A stretch of DNA of 64,000 bases from positions 3,357,694 through 3,421,693 of the forward strand of contig OX465584.1 in the NCBI GenBank assembly GCA_950022655.1, written 5' to 3'. This document shows positions 32,050 to 43,511 of the stretch, one piece after another. Position 1 is the stretch's first letter. Every line of letters starts with the position of its first letter. The stretch comes from Alentia gelatinosa (taxonomy: Eukaryota > Annelida > Polychaeta > Phyllodocida > Polynoidae). The translations under genes and the position numbers were made by a program. Below the pieces are notes generated by a model, which worked only from the letters and a program-made list of their open reading frames with translations, did not search any database and was not told the DNA's origin.

Positions 32050-33796
32050 TCATCTACATAGGGTTTCGTCAGCGTTTATATAAATATTTTCAAAACCCTC
32101 AGAGTCTTTTAGTTTTCGCTTATTCTTCAGGACTAGATCTCGTACCCTTACTGATGTAAAACAGATTAACAACGCAGGATTGCCCTTGTTATTCCTGTCT
32201 CTGGCTCCGATACGTTGTGCTAGGTTGATATCCGACATCGTTATATCTTCAGATATTTCACGTAGTACAAACATTGCTGTTCTATGAGGATCCTCGTTGA
32301 AGGACTCACGCATTCCCTCTATGTATACATTTAGATGCCTGGGTGAGTAGTATTTATCATTTGATCCTACCTGATTCGTATGTTTAGAGTTTTTTACATT
32401 TTGTATTTCAATGTCATGTTTATTCACCGTGTCTGAGATTTTGTTCACTTCTTTTTGCGCTACCGTTAATGCGTTCTTCATTCTAGCTGTAAGGTCTGCT
32501 ATGTTTTTTTCATTCGTTTCTCCTATTGTAACTGCATCTTTGGATTTCCTTTCCATCTCTTCCCTCAGGTACTTTATTTCTTTGTTCATTTCACGATACA
32601 TGCTATTCAGTTCATACGATTCCTTTTCATTACTTTCCCGTAAGTTCTCTCTCAACTGCTTTCAACTTGTAGTCAAAATGATTCCTGTTTTCTTCAACCT
32701 TGTTTCTAATGTATCTAGTGTCATCTTTCGTGATACCCACTTTATCTGAAGTTTCTTCAATCTGTACCTGGAGGTTATGTTTCACTCCTTGCATTTCTTG
32801 TCTTGTTTCATTTAGGACCCTTTCTAGGTTTACCTCCCTTTCCTTTACACTTTTTTTAAGGCCAGAAACTTCGTAATGTGTTTTCATAAGATTGTTCTTT
32901 AGATCCTGTACGCTTTCGTTCACCCTTCTTTCACTTTTATTAACATCTAGTCTTGTGTCTTCTAGTGTTACTGACAAAGTGTCCACTTTTTGATGTACTT
33001 TTTCAATTATATTTTCCATGCGTTGCCCCATTTCATTCATCCAGTCTCCTAGCATATTTTCTGGAACGGTGATTAGTTTCGGTTGAATGTAGGTATGCAC
33101 TGGTCGTCTATTTGCTACTTTATTTGGTGGTTGCTGACTAGGTGAGACTTTTGAGCCCTTTTTTTCACAATATTCCGTACTAAGTGATCGACATCTCTTT
33201 ACTCGGGGTCTGTTTGTGGGAAAGCCTTTACCTCTTTTCACTTCTTTATCTGGAGGATCAACTAAGGTTACATTTTCACTCAGTTCATTTATATTCAGAT
33301 TTAGATTCAAACCACCAACCGCGTTGTTTTCTTCATCCTGTCCGTTATCCGTATTTTCCTGACTGTCTTCTAATATTATACTATCACTGCTGGTTTGGTT
33401 AGTAGCAACTACTTTTACCGCTTCACCTGATTCTGGCTCGTTTTTTTGTTTCGAGTTGTCATGTTTTTCTTTGCCTGATGCATTGTCCCCTATTTTCGCT
33501 CGGGTCTTGTTTACATCGCTATCTAGGGTGCCCATAGCAGTTAGTAGTTGACTGACTGGAATGTTATCTTCTTCAGTATACTCATCTTTGTCATTTTCCT
33601 CTAAACATTCATTCACTGGTAATGTATTACCTGATTTTACTTGTTTTGTAGGTTCATCTGCTGCGCTGTTCATGTTGTGTGTGTTCGGCGGATGTTGACA
33701 AGATTTCCGCGTTCCTCTCTCATCGAGCACCGGTAAGAGAAAGTTTTCCTCGTTTTCCTTCCTGTTACTGCTTTTGGTGTCTTCAATTTTCGTCAC
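32050..33796 (-). pseudogene. LINE ORF1, unit A (one 8-bp frameshift)
   Basis: The first part (33796-32630) is a charged, low-complexity N-terminus, then long heptad repeats (for example LDVNKSERRVNESVQDLKNN). After an 8-bp deletion at about 32639 the frame continues with the coiled coil and an RRM-like domain (LNVYIEGMRE, INLAQRIGARD, LLICFTSVRVRDLVLKNKRK, IYINADE). It ends at TGA 32050-32052. Full length would be about 585 codons. The expected role is trimeric RNA-binding chaperone. Here the codon CGA (Arg) stands where unit B has TGA. Confidence 0.85.
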
Positions 33797-34071
33797 GTTG
33801 TCAGATAGCTATGTTGACTTATTTAAGTCATTACTCGTTATTTACAGGTTCCTAGAATTATAGTTATCACTTATGTTCTAACGCTGTCACTAGCACCTAC
33901 CACCGCTTACGCTGACATCATCATTACGTTTCTTGATTAAATGATTATGTTACAACATACATGATGTTATCATATACCTATGCACGAAGTGAGTGTAAGT
34001 ACACACCACTGCAGGGGATGTGCTAATTCTGTACATACTTTGTACAAATGAATTCAGGGGAAGGGGGCTGT

Positions 34072-34088
34072 GGGGGGGGGGGGGGGTG
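34072..34088. repeat. Poly-G run (copied at 41243)
   Basis: G tract of about 16 followed by a GGGG-rich stretch upstream of ORF1. The same tract is in unit B at about 41242-41255. Confidence 0.8.
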
Positions 34089-34470
34089 GGCTCAGGGGTA
34101 GTGTGGGGCAGCATCAGGGGCTGAAGTGGGGATGGCAGCTGGGGATGCAGGGAGGGAGGGGCTGGGTTACAGCACAGATGAGTGGTCAGAAATTGAAGGG
34201 GAAGAGACAGGGTGGCCTATACATGTGTATAATGTATATGATATGCTTTTTGACAAAAACAGCCATTACACTTCTGTTTACAAGGATAAACACATTTACA
34301 CATTATATACCCGCGTTTACGCGGTGGCATATATATGAAATATCTGCTTTTTTATGAAAGATTTGATTTCATGCTTGGTAAAGATTATCATGTCCCTTCA
34401 CTCATAGGGAAGGTATAAATATCTTACTCTAGCTTGGCATACCCTGTCTTAAGTATAAAGAATATAATAC

Positions 34471-35020
34471 TGTAGCGTTCCCTCTAGTTGCTGAAAGTGT
34501 ATTACCACTTTCCGCGATCGACAGCCGACTAGAGGTTCCGAGACTTTAGTCGCTACCCTGTACTCACCGTGCTAGTACAGGTGGGTTCAGCTTTACTCAC
34601 TGGAAAGGGGAGGGAGACACTAGATCTACCAACTACCACTTAACCACGAAGACAAAACCAGACTCCGGACTGTTTCAGTTAACCGTTCTTTATTGTGGAT
34701 ATACTTTACAATACGTTAGTGCTACAGGGCACTAACTAGCGCGGGAAGAGATACTGGTCTCTTCAACGTTGAAAGGTGTTACAACACAACCTAACCAACA
34801 CATGAGGCTTCAGACGTTCACTCCGTAAAGAGGCACCGCGAGAAGTCCTGTCAACCCGCTGTGGACTCAGCCTTATATAGTGGCTGAGTTACGTAATGCG
34901 GGTGAACCCGTAGTATTTGCATACCGCGGGTCAACCGGCTATACCGCACAGCAGGGATCGGCACTCGCGCCACCTAGTTCTAAAGTGAAACAACGCTGCT
35001 CGACTGCCCTAACCCCTACA
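34471..35020 (-). repeat. Gypsy LTR of a second family (LTR-b), unit A
   Basis: It is 550 bp, TGTAGCGTTCC...AACCCCTACA, followed on the plus strand by TTACCCCTCCCAGCTTTTACG, the complement of a polypurine tract. So this is a 3' LTR of a minus-strand element. It has a minus-strand TATATAAGG-type box at about 34875. It shares blocks with the LTR at 35803. The rest of the element (35021-35551) is a short piece of 3' interior; the 5' end is missing. Confidence 0.8.
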
Positions 35021-35551
35021 TTACCCCTCCCAGCTTTTACGGGGGGGTACGGCAACCATTGTGTTGCGAAGGAGACTTCCCGAAAAAGTTTTACAACTAA
35101 GTCGAGCAGTTTTGAATAAGTGTCTAACCATTCAACGTTCACAAAGAATCTTTTTACTGATACCAATGTATGATAAAATTGAGATGGGAAAGTAAAAATA
35201 CATATTTCAAATGCTGAAAAAGGAAGACATAAGGGTGATACGGTATATAAACGGAGTAGCCTCGCTACCACCTTGGTAATAAATATAAACGTAATAATAT
35301 CACCCGTCTCGCCGATGTCGTTGGCTTCTCCCTGGCTTCCTTGAGTATCGGGCGGAGAGGACTCACCGGTTCGGACCTACAAGGGGTCAGCCCAGACCAG
35401 TGAACACTCCGCCTCCCACTGTTCCAGAGTTGTAAGCCAGGGATAATGTAGTATTAGTGTCGAGCCTGGCAGACCCGTCAGCGTGGGGACCTACTCGATC
35501 CAGCCCCCTGCTTCCGGGCCCCAGGCTTCCAACTGTCTTCCTAGCACAGCT
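35021..35551 (-). mobile_element. 3' interior remnant of gypsy LTR-b element, unit A
   Basis: It starts with the polypurine tract complement and then resembles 36335-36960 (for example GAGTAGCCTCGCTACCACCTT against GACTAGCCTCGCTAGCACCTT). It is non-coding. It ends where repeat X begins. Confidence 0.65.
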
Positions 35552-35802
35552 TTAGTTAAGATGAGAGAATTTTCTCATATGTACATTATTCTATATGAGT
35601 CTAATAATGATTGATATTCATAAAATTCATCATTTGTCTTTGTGGTTCTAATTAATCAAAGGAATAAATGACAATTTTCCTTTTAGATTAGAGCCCATGG
35701 CAATTTCTTGAAAATTGAATATGAAGATCTCCAAGTATTGTAGAACACATATCTAATTTAATAATTGGGGGTCGTCGTGCTAGTTTTTGATTTAGATATT
35801 AA
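35552..35802. repeat. Repeat X, left half, unit A
   Basis: TTAGTTAAGATGAGAGAATT...GATTTAGATATTAA matches the first 254 bp of the complete copy at 55560-56142. It is cut at TTAA by the gypsy LTR. Confidence 0.88.
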
Positions 35803-36334
35803 TGTGGTGGTCGCCGCCTGTCTAGCAGGTTGGATGACCCCAATCCAGAACGCTAGTTCCAGGCAGGATCCCACCCTACGCACTCAACGTAGGTTGGTTC
35901 GGTTTTCGGCTAGTTTGCACAGACCTAATCACACATAACACAACAACGTCATTTAATAAACAGGGATGTTTATTAATCACTTACTTCCCGGAAAGATCTG
36001 GAAGATCTTCCCCACAAGTACAGTACCCTAGCACATGGGTGCTAGGTAGCGCTGGATAGGCTAATCCGGAAGATTCGCCTAACCACCAGGAAGGTTACGA
36101 GAACCCGCCTGCAAAGTGAGGGCCCAAGGGTCCGTTCCGTAGAAGAAACGCGTGAGGACAGCCTGTCGACCTACTGTGAACGCTGAGTATATATACTAAG
36201 CGTTACGTAATCCCGGTCTCCACCGCGCCACTCTCGTGTGCGGCGTTGTCCGGAATCACTACACAGTAAGGATCGGCACGTCGCGCCACCTTCCGTGAAA
36301 CAAACGAACACTGCTGGATTCCCATCCCACTACA
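35803..36334 (-). repeat. 3' LTR of gypsy element G2, unit A copy
   Basis: It is 532 bp, TGTGGTGGTCGCC...CATCCCACTACA, followed by the PPT complement TTACCCCTCCCAGTTTTTAC. It is the duplicated copy of the LTR at 42969 and is the longest, least damaged version. Confidence 0.88.
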
Positions 36335-37057
36335 TTACCCCTCCCAGTTTTTACTAAGGGGGGAACCAAGGCAGCCATTTTGCTGCTAAGGGACTACCCA
36401 ATTAAAAATTACATCGTAAATCCAGCAGTTCTTGGTCTACTCTCTAGCTTCCTGGTGTTCACAAGAATTCACTGATACCAATGTATAAGTGAAAAAGGTG
36501 GAATTGTAAGATGGAGAAATTATTAAAAATATGGAAGATACGACATTTAGGAAAGAAGAAACGACATTTGAAGAATGTAGGACTAGCCTCGCTAGCACCT
36601 TAAATAAATTTGATATTCACCCATCTTGAGCCGGGGGGCGTATTTCTTGAGCGTCGGGCAGGGAAGACTCGACAGTCGCGGACCTACAGGTGGTCAGCCC
36701 GGCCTGTCGAGCACTCTGCCTCCAGCTGTTCCGGATCTTGTTGAAGTCCTTTGTTGGCTCCCGGCGAGTGAAGTGTCGTTCTCTTTCTCATCTTGGAGTA
36801 TCGAGCCCAGCTGGCCCACCGGCGTAGCAGACCTACTACATTCAGCCCGATACCGGCGGGTGCTGGGCTTCCCACTGTTCTTCAGTTTGGAAGACATCCA
36901 TATGTAGAGAAGGGTCAGCCTCGCTAGACACCTTCTGTGTTGAAAAGTTTCCGAACCCGGAAATAACGGCCAAAAAGGCAAAACAATTCTCCATCCACCT
37001 GGTAAGAGTGTGTGGTATCAGTGTTCTTTCATTTGGCTCCAGCTATACTGGCATATT
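36335..37057 (-). mobile_element. Duplicated 3' untranslated interior of G2
   Basis: It is collinear with 43493-44215. No coding sequence is recognised. The frame at 36626-36907 is open but has no motif and lies in the 3' UTR of the element on the wrong strand. Confidence 0.85.
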
Positions 37058-37060
37058 ATA
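37058..37060. other. Tandem-duplication junction
   Basis: Left of it the sequence follows the gypsy (ACTGGCATATT, as at 44205-44215). Right of it the sequence follows the LINE spacer (CCCAGATACAAAG, as at 30847). Three bases (ATA) are not clearly from either side. Confidence 0.8.
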
Positions 37061-37459
37061 CCCAGATACAAAGAAGGCGATGACGTCAGCGCAGTGCCAC
37101 CAGAAAGATAACAAAGAGAGATAATAGGTGTAATTTTTCGAATTTATGGATAAACAAAAGCTAGAAAATAATAAATCTACTAATAATTTAGAAGTTAAGG
37201 CGGGCCAGTGACAGCAGAATAGAACCAAATATTCACTCATGGAATATTCTTCATATTAAGTTCGGGTATATCATTTGCTAATAAATGTATATCTCTGTAA
37301 ACTTTAAACGTCCTTCGATATACAGGGTTTAGGAGAGTCTCTGGGGTTGATCAGCCATTATAGGGTAGTTCTAATGAACTCGTAGCTTAGTTATCATAAA
37401 CTTTATCCCAGGCATATCCACAAGTGAAGTAATACGTAGTTCTCATATAGATAATAAAC

Positions 37460-38128
37460 TCAGCTGTGTCGACCGTGCTGCACATTCTTTTCTATACACA
37501 TATTGAGTAGTCTTCCAATGTTTCTCTGAGTAGTAGCATCTGGGTGTGTCCCATCATATAACTTGTAGTACATATTTCTTGCCGGTTCATCACGTACGTT
37601 TCGGTGGACTTCCCTCCCTAAGTAGGGTGTGAACATATGGCATGCTGTGTTGATCCTTGTGATCCCTTCGTTTACAGCTTTGATTATTACTTCTAGCTTT
37701 TCCTGTTCCTTATGCTTTCTTCCCCATCTCTTATTCGCTACTCTCAGATCCAAGGCATATATAGATCCAATGACGACTTTACACCCACTGTCCATAGCCG
37801 CAACGGCTAGGCTAAGATCTTCATACAGAGTCAGCAGTTCGTCGATAATGAAATTGGTACTTACAGGTCTGACCGATATTTTGACTGGTCTAACAGTGCG
37901 TTGGGTTATGTTGTTAATTCCAGCAATGGTATATATAGCGTTATATCGTATTCCATGCCATTTCGCCTCCCTGATTTCACGCACCGCTGCATTTGTAATG
38001 GCCTCCACTTTGGCACCCGGTATGTAAATAACTTTACAGTCTGGTCCTCTCAAGTCGTTGATAATTGGTTGTAGATGTCGCGCTCTTGAGTCACCAAGTA
38101 TTAGGTAGGTAGGCCAAGTATAGTTCAT
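37460..38128 (-). CDS. LINE-borne SGNH (GDSL-like) hydrolase domain ORF
   Basis: A 222-codon uninterrupted minus frame. Block I is YLILGDSRARHL with the candidate nucleophile Ser, a Gly/Asn block is IAGINN, and block V is YDGTHPDATT with the Asp-His pair. These are the signature blocks of SGNH/GDSL esterases. Esterase domains are known from ORF1 proteins of some CR1/L2-type LINEs, where they are thought to act on lipids or membranes. Here it is a separate ORF, about 120 bp downstream of the NADAR ORF and in the same frame. No signal peptide is seen. It is intact and could be translated if the partial LINE is transcribed. Confidence 0.82.
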   Translation of the reverse strand: MNYTWPTYLILGDSRARHLQPIINDLRGPDCKVIYIPGAKVEAITNAAVREIREAKWHGIRYNAIYTIAGINNITQRTVRPVKISVRPVSTNFIIDELLTLYEDLSLAVAAMDSGCKVVIGSIYALDLRVANKRWGRKHKEQEKLEVIIKAVNEGITRINTACHMFTPYLGREVHRNVRDEPARNMYYKLYDGTHPDATTQRNIGRLLNMCIEKNVQHGRHS

Positions 38129-38248
38129 ATTTGCGATTAGTAAAATTACTTAGGTTCACAATATTTAGAACAGTAAAGATCAGCTCTAGTTCTTTCTGGT
38201 ACCAATTCCAAAATGGCGCTTATTTTGAGTCGACATGCGCAGTTAGGT

Positions 38249-39115
38249 TTATACAGGTGTTCCCACCTGGTGTGGATTCGAAGTACCTTTTACCGCTTTA
38301 GGATCTCTTTCTTTCAGAAGTCTACAGGCCTCCTCCCTTTTTAACTCAGTCCTGAGATCCATGAGCAAAATTCCAAGTCTGTTTCGGCCTCCAAACCGTC
38401 CGGCATCGTATTCGGTGTCTTCCATAGGTTGACCTCCTCCCCAAATACGATCCCGGGTACCCTCTATCAGGTTTAGAGGAGACGTCTCTATCAGTTGAGT
38501 TTCCAGGGGTTTATTTTAGCAAAATTTCAGTGCGAGAACGTTTTTCATTACCTCCTCTCGGTCATTTATCCAGGCAAGATTTATTTCACATTGGTCTCCT
38601 ATGCGTTTACTGTGTAGTGGGGATACACTCTGAAGTACATCTAGAACGAGATTAGGCCTTGAATTTCGTCTGCACTTTTCCGCCTGGTAACATTGCTCCG
38701 AGCTTTTATAGGTTGTGCCCAGGTATTTCACATCAGTTCGGTGGAAATTACTAAGAAATGTATCTGGTCCAAGAAACACAAGTCCCGCTTTTGTTTGCCT
38801 TGTCCCAGGTCCCGTTACTCGTTGGACCAGTTCTTTTGATTGGACTGTTTCAGGGATTAGGTCTTTGTTCGCATCTGGGTCATCAGGGGGGTCTGGTGCG
38901 CATTTCACTGTTCCTTGCGCTGCTACATCAGGCGTGGAAATCAGTCCAGTATCCGCTATAGTCGTAAGTTCCTGTTCTCCATTTTCTACTTTCCTGTTAT
39001 CTTCAGCTGTTGTTATTGTAATTACTGGGATTTCCCATTTGTCGCATGATTTATTGGCCGGTGACTTTTCCACTTTATCTGGGGTTTCTTTTCTCGCCAA
39101 GTTGTCCACTTCCAT
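38249..39115 (-). pseudogene. LINE-borne NADAR (YbiA-like) domain ORF with one stop
   Basis: The minus frame starts at ATG 39115. About 110 disordered, acidic residues are followed by a NADAR domain: VFLGPDTFLSNFHRTDVKYL, then YKSSEQCYQAEKC, INDREEVMKNVLALKF. A TAA at 38516-38518 interrupts, and the same frame continues with LIETSPLNLIEGTRDRIWGG (the WGxG block) and GRNRLGILLMDLRTEL (the GxNxLGxxLMxxR block) to TAA at 38249-38251. All family blocks are in the right order. NADAR proteins act on N-glycosidic bonds in ADP-ribose-type substrates, and some remove ADP-ribose from guanine bases. One substitution would account for the stop. In unit A the domain is deleted. Confidence 0.85.
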
Positions 39116-39212
39116 TCCCCACGCTGACCTGCTATTTGTTCTGTTTCCTGTATTCCTTCTTTTCCAGGAAGATTCTTCAGGTGCCCCCCACGGGAGGAGT
39201 TCGGCTGGTATG

Positions 39213-40967
39213 TCATCTACATAGGGTTTCGTCAGCGTTTATATAAATATTTTCAAAACCCTCACAGTCTTTTAGTTTTCGCTTATTCTTCAGGACTAGA
39301 TCTCATATCCTTACTGATGTAAAACAGATTAACAACGCAGGATTGCCCTTGTTATTCCTGTCTCTGGCTCCGATACGTTGTGCTAGGTTGATATCCGACA
39401 TCGTTATATCTTCAGATATTTCACGTAGTACAAACATTGCTGTTCTATAGGGATCCTCGTTGAAGGACTCACGCATTCCCTCTATGTATACATTTAGATG
39501 CCTGGGTGAGTAGTATTTATCATTTGATCCTACCTGATTCGTATGTTTAGAGTTTTTTACATTTTGTATTTCAATGTCATGTTTATTCACCGTGTCTGAG
39601 ATTTTGTTCACTTCTTTTTGCGCTACCGTTAATGCGTTCTTCATTCTAGCTGTAAGGTCTGCTATGTTTTTTTCATTCGTTTCTCCTATTGTAACTGCAT
39701 CTTTGGATTTCCTTTCCATCTCTTCCCTCAGGTACTTTATTTCTTTGTTCATTTCACGATACATGCTATTCAGTTCATACGATTCCTTTTCTTTACTTTC
39801 CCTTAGATCCGTAAGTTCTCTCTCAACTGCTTTCAACTTGTAGTCAAAATGATTCCTGTTTTCTTCAACCTTGTTTCTAATGTATCTAGTGTCATCTTTC
39901 GTGATACCCACTTTATCTGAAGTTTCTTCAATCTGTACCTGGAGGTTATGTTTCACTCCTTGCATTTCTTGTCTTGTTTCATTTAGGACCCTTTCTAGGT
40001 TTACCTCCCTTTCCTTTACACTTTTTTTAAGGCCAGAAACTTCGTAATGTGTTTTCATAAGATTGTTCTTTAGATCCTGTATGCTTTCGTTCACCCTTCT
40101 TTCACTTTTATTAACATCTAGTCTTGTGTCTTCTAGTGTTACTGACAAAGTGTCCACTTTTTGATGTACTTTTTCAATTATATTTTCCATGCGTTGCCCC
40201 ATTTCATTCATCCAGTCTCCTAGCATATTTTCTGGAACGGTGATTAGTTTCAGTTGAATGTAGGTATGCACTGGTCGTCTATTTGCTACTTTATTTGGTG
40301 GTTGCTGACTAGGTGAGACTTTTGAGCCCTTTTTTTCACAATATTCCGTACTAAGTGATCGACATCTCTTTACTCGGGGTCTGTTTGTGGGAAAGCCTTT
40401 ACCTCTTTTCACTTCTTTATCTGGAGGATCAACTAAGGTTACATTTTCACTCAGTTCATTTATATTCAGATTTAGATTCAAACCACCAACCACGTTGTTT
40501 TCTTCATCCTGTCCGTTATCCGTATTTTCCTGACTGTCTTCTAATATTATACTATCACTGCTGGTTTGGTTAGTAGCAACTACTTTTACCGCTTCACCTG
40601 ATTCTGGCTCATTTTTTTGTTTCGAGTTGTCATGTTTTTCTTTGCCTGATGCATTGTCCCCTATTTTCGCTCGGGTCTTGTTTACATCGCTATCTAGGGT
40701 GCCCATAGCAGTTAGTAGTTGACTGAGTGGAATGTTATCTTCTTCAGTATACTCATCTTTGTCATTTTCCTCTAAACATTCATTCACTGGTAATGTATTA
40801 CCTGATTTTACTTGTTTTGTAGGTTCATCTGCTGCGCTGTTCATGTTGTGTGTGTTCGGCGGATGTTGACAAGATGTCCGCGTTCCTCTCTCATCGAGCA
40901 CCGGTAAGAGAAAGTTTTCCTCGTTTTCCTTCCTGTTACTGCTTTTGGTGTCTTCAATTTTCGTCAC
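39213..40967 (-). pseudogene. LINE ORF1, unit B (one nonsense codon)
   Basis: It has an uninterrupted 554-codon frame from 40967 to a TGA at 39303, then about 30 more codons in frame to the natural TGA at 39213-39215. Domains: acidic low-complexity N-terminus (residues 1-210), predicted long coiled coil (about 245-450), RRM-like region (about 470-585). The TGA at 39303 replaces CGA of unit A. Unlike unit A it has no 8-bp deletion (bases 39803-39810 present). It is followed about 95 bp later by the NADAR ORF in another frame. Confidence 0.87.
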
Positions 40968-41638
40968 GTTGTCAGATAGCTATGTTGACTTATTTAAGTC
41001 ATTACTCCTTATTTACAGGTTCCTAGAATTATAGTTATCACTTATGTTCTAACGCTGTCTCTAGCACCTACCACCGCTTACGCTGACATCATCATTACGT
41101 TTCTTGATTAAATGATTATGTTACAACATACATGATGTTATCATATACCTATGCACAAAGTGAGTGTAAGTACACACCACTGCAGGGGGTGTGCTAATTC
41201 TGTACATACTTTGTACAAATGAATTCAGGGGAAGGGGGCTGTGGGGGGGGGGGGGGTGGGCTCAGGGGAGTGTGGGGCAGCATCAGGGGCTGAAGTGGGG
41301 ATGGCAGCTGGGGATGCAGGGAGGGAGGGGCTGGGTTACAGCACAGATGAGTGGTCAGAAATTGAAGGGGAAGAGACAGGGTGGCCTATACATATGTATA
41401 ATGTATATGATATGCTTTTGACAAATACAGCCATTACACTTCTGTTTACAAGGATAAACACATTTACACATTATATACCCGCATTTACGCGGTGGCATAT
41501 ATATGAAATATCTGCTTTTTTATGAAAGATTTGATTTCATGCTTGGTAAAGATTATCATGTCCCTTCACTCATAGGGAAGGTATAAATATCTTACTCTAG
41601 CTTGGCATACCCTGTCTTAAGTATAAAGAATAGAATAC

Positions 41639-42188
41639 TGTAGCGTTCCCTCTAGTCGCTGAAAGTGTATTACCACTTTCCGCGATCGACAGCCGACTAA
41701 AGGTTCCGAGACTTTAGTCGCTACCCTGTACTCACCGTGCTAGTACAGGTGGGTTCAGCTTTACTCACTGGAAAGGGGAGGGAGACACTAGATCTACCAA
41801 CTACCACTTAACCACGAAGACAAAACCAGACTCCGGACTGTTTCAGTTAACCGTTCTTTATTGTGGATATACTTTACAATACCTTAGTGCTACAGGGCAC
41901 TAACTAGCGCGGGAAGAGATACTGGTCTCTTCAACATTGAAAGGTGTTACAACACAACCTAACCAACACATGAGGCTTCAGACGTTCACTCCGTAAAGAG
42001 GCACCGCGAGAAGTCCTGTCAACCCGCTGTGGACTCAGCCTTATATAGTGGCTGAGTTACGTAATGCGGGCGAACCCGTAGTATTTGCATACCGCGGGTC
42101 AACCGGCTATACCGCACAGCAGGGATCGGCACTCGCGCCACCTAGTTCTAAAGTGAAACAACGCTGCTCGACTGCCCTAACCCCTACA
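41639..42188 (-). repeat. Gypsy LTR-b, unit B
   Basis: It is 550 bp, nearly identical to 34471-35020, followed by the same polypurine-tract complement. Confidence 0.85.
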
Positions 42189-42716
42189 TTACCCCTCCCA
42201 GCTTTTACGGGGGGGGGTACGGCAACCATTGTGTTGCGAAGGAGACTTCCCGAAAAAGTTTTACAACTAAGTCCAGCAGTTTTGAATAAGTGTCTAACCA
42301 TTCAACGTTCACAAAGAATCTTTTTACTGATACCAATGTATGATGAAATTGAGATGGGAAAGTAAAAATACACATTTCAAATGCTGAAAAAGGAAGACAT
42401 AAGGGTGATACGGTATATAAACGGAGTAGCCTCGCTACCACCTTGGTAATAAATATAAACGTAATAATATCACCCGTCTCGCCGATGTCGCTTCTCCCTG
42501 GCTTCCTTGAGTATCGGGCGGAGAGGACTCACCGGTTCGGACCTACAAGGGGTCAGCCCAGACCAGTGAGCACTGTGCCTCCCACTGTTTCGGAGTTGTA
42601 AGCCAGGGATAATGTAGTATTAGTGTCGAGCCTGGCAGACCCGTCAGCGTGGGGACCTACTCGATCCAGCCCCCTGCTTCCGGGCCCTAGGCTTCCAACT
42701 GTCTTCCTAGCACAGC

Positions 42717-42968
42717 TTTAGTTAAGATGAGAGAATTTTCTCATATGTACATTATTCTATATGAGTCTAATAATGATTGATATTCATAAAATTCATCATT
42801 TGTCTTTGTGGTTCTAATTAATCAAAGGAATAAATGACAATTTTCCTTTTAGATTAGAACCCATGGCAATTTCTTGAAAATTGAATATGAAGATCTCCAA
42901 GTATTGTAGAACACATATCTAATTTAATAATTGGGGGTCGTCGTGCTAGTTTTTGATTTAGATATTAA
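42717..42968. repeat. Repeat X, left half, unit B
   Basis: It has the same sequence as 35552-35802 and is interrupted by G2 at the TTAA duplication (42965-42968). Confidence 0.88.
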
Positions 42969-43492
42969 TGTGGTGGTCGCCGCCTGTCTAGCAGGTTGGA
43001 TGACCCCAATCCAGAACGCTAGTTCCAGGCACCCTACGCACTCAACGTAGGTTGGTTCGGTTTTCGGCTAGTTTGCACAGACCTAATCACACATAACACA
43101 ACAACGTCATTTAATAAACAGGGATGTTTATTAATCACTTACTTCCCGGAAAGATCTGGAAGATCTTCCCCACAAGTACAGTACCCTAGCACATGGGTGC
43201 TAGGTAGCGCTGGATAGGCTAATCCGGAAGATTCGCCTAACCACCAGGAAGGTTACGAGAACCCGCCTGCAAAGTGAGGGCCCAAGGGTCCGTTCCGTAG
43301 AAGAGACGCGCGAGGACAGCCTGTCGACCTACTGTGAACGCTGAGTATATATACTAAGCGTTACGTAATCCCGGTCTCCGCCGCGCCACTCTCGTGTGCG
43401 GCGTTGTCCGGAATCACTACACAGTAAGGATCGGCACGTCGCGCCACCTTCCGTGAAACAAACGAACACTGCTGGATTCCCATCCCACTACA
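42969..43492 (-). repeat. 3' LTR of G2
   Basis: It is 524 bp, TGTGGTGGTCGCC...CCACTACA. It lacks 8 bp (GGATCCCA) present in both the unit A copy and the 5' LTR, so that loss is recent and private. Confidence 0.9.
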
Positions 43493-43511
43493 TTACCCCT
43501 CCCAGTTTTTA
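43493..43511 (-). promoter_or_regulatory. Polypurine tract of G2
   Basis: On the minus strand AAAACTGGGAGGGGTAA abuts the LTR. This is the plus-strand DNA primer site of the element. The LTR-b family has almost the same tract. Confidence 0.8.

Larger units (their letters stand above)
27485..33900 (-). mobile_element. LINE (CR1/Jockey-like), long copy, minus strand
   Basis: The 24-nt T run at 27485-27508 is the poly(A) tail of a minus-strand element. Reading from it backwards: ORF2 (endonuclease and RT), a spacer with a hairpin, SGNH remnant, a deletion that removed the NADAR ORF, and ORF1. The 5' end cannot be fixed because the sequence upstream of ORF1 is itself duplicated at 40.97 kb and beyond, and I see no target duplication. 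The part from 30847 upward is one unit of the tandem duplication. Confidence 0.85.
30847..37057. repeat. Tandem duplication, unit A (6.2 kb)
   Basis: Collinear and nearly identical with 37061-44215. It starts in the LINE spacer (CCCAGATACAAAG) and ends inside the gypsy 3' region (ACTGGCATATT). It contains LINE SGNH and ORF1, a poly-G tract, a solo 3' LTR region (34471), half of repeat X, and the gypsy 3' LTR plus 720 bp of its interior. Relative to unit B it lacks 949 bp (NADAR region) and 8 bp in ORF1, and has small insertions such as 4 nt at about 35321. Confidence 0.93.

Noticed and set aside
36626..36981. Open frames on both strands, repeated at 43784-44139
   Set aside because: They lie in the duplicated 3' UTR of G2; repetition reflects the tandem duplication, not conservation.
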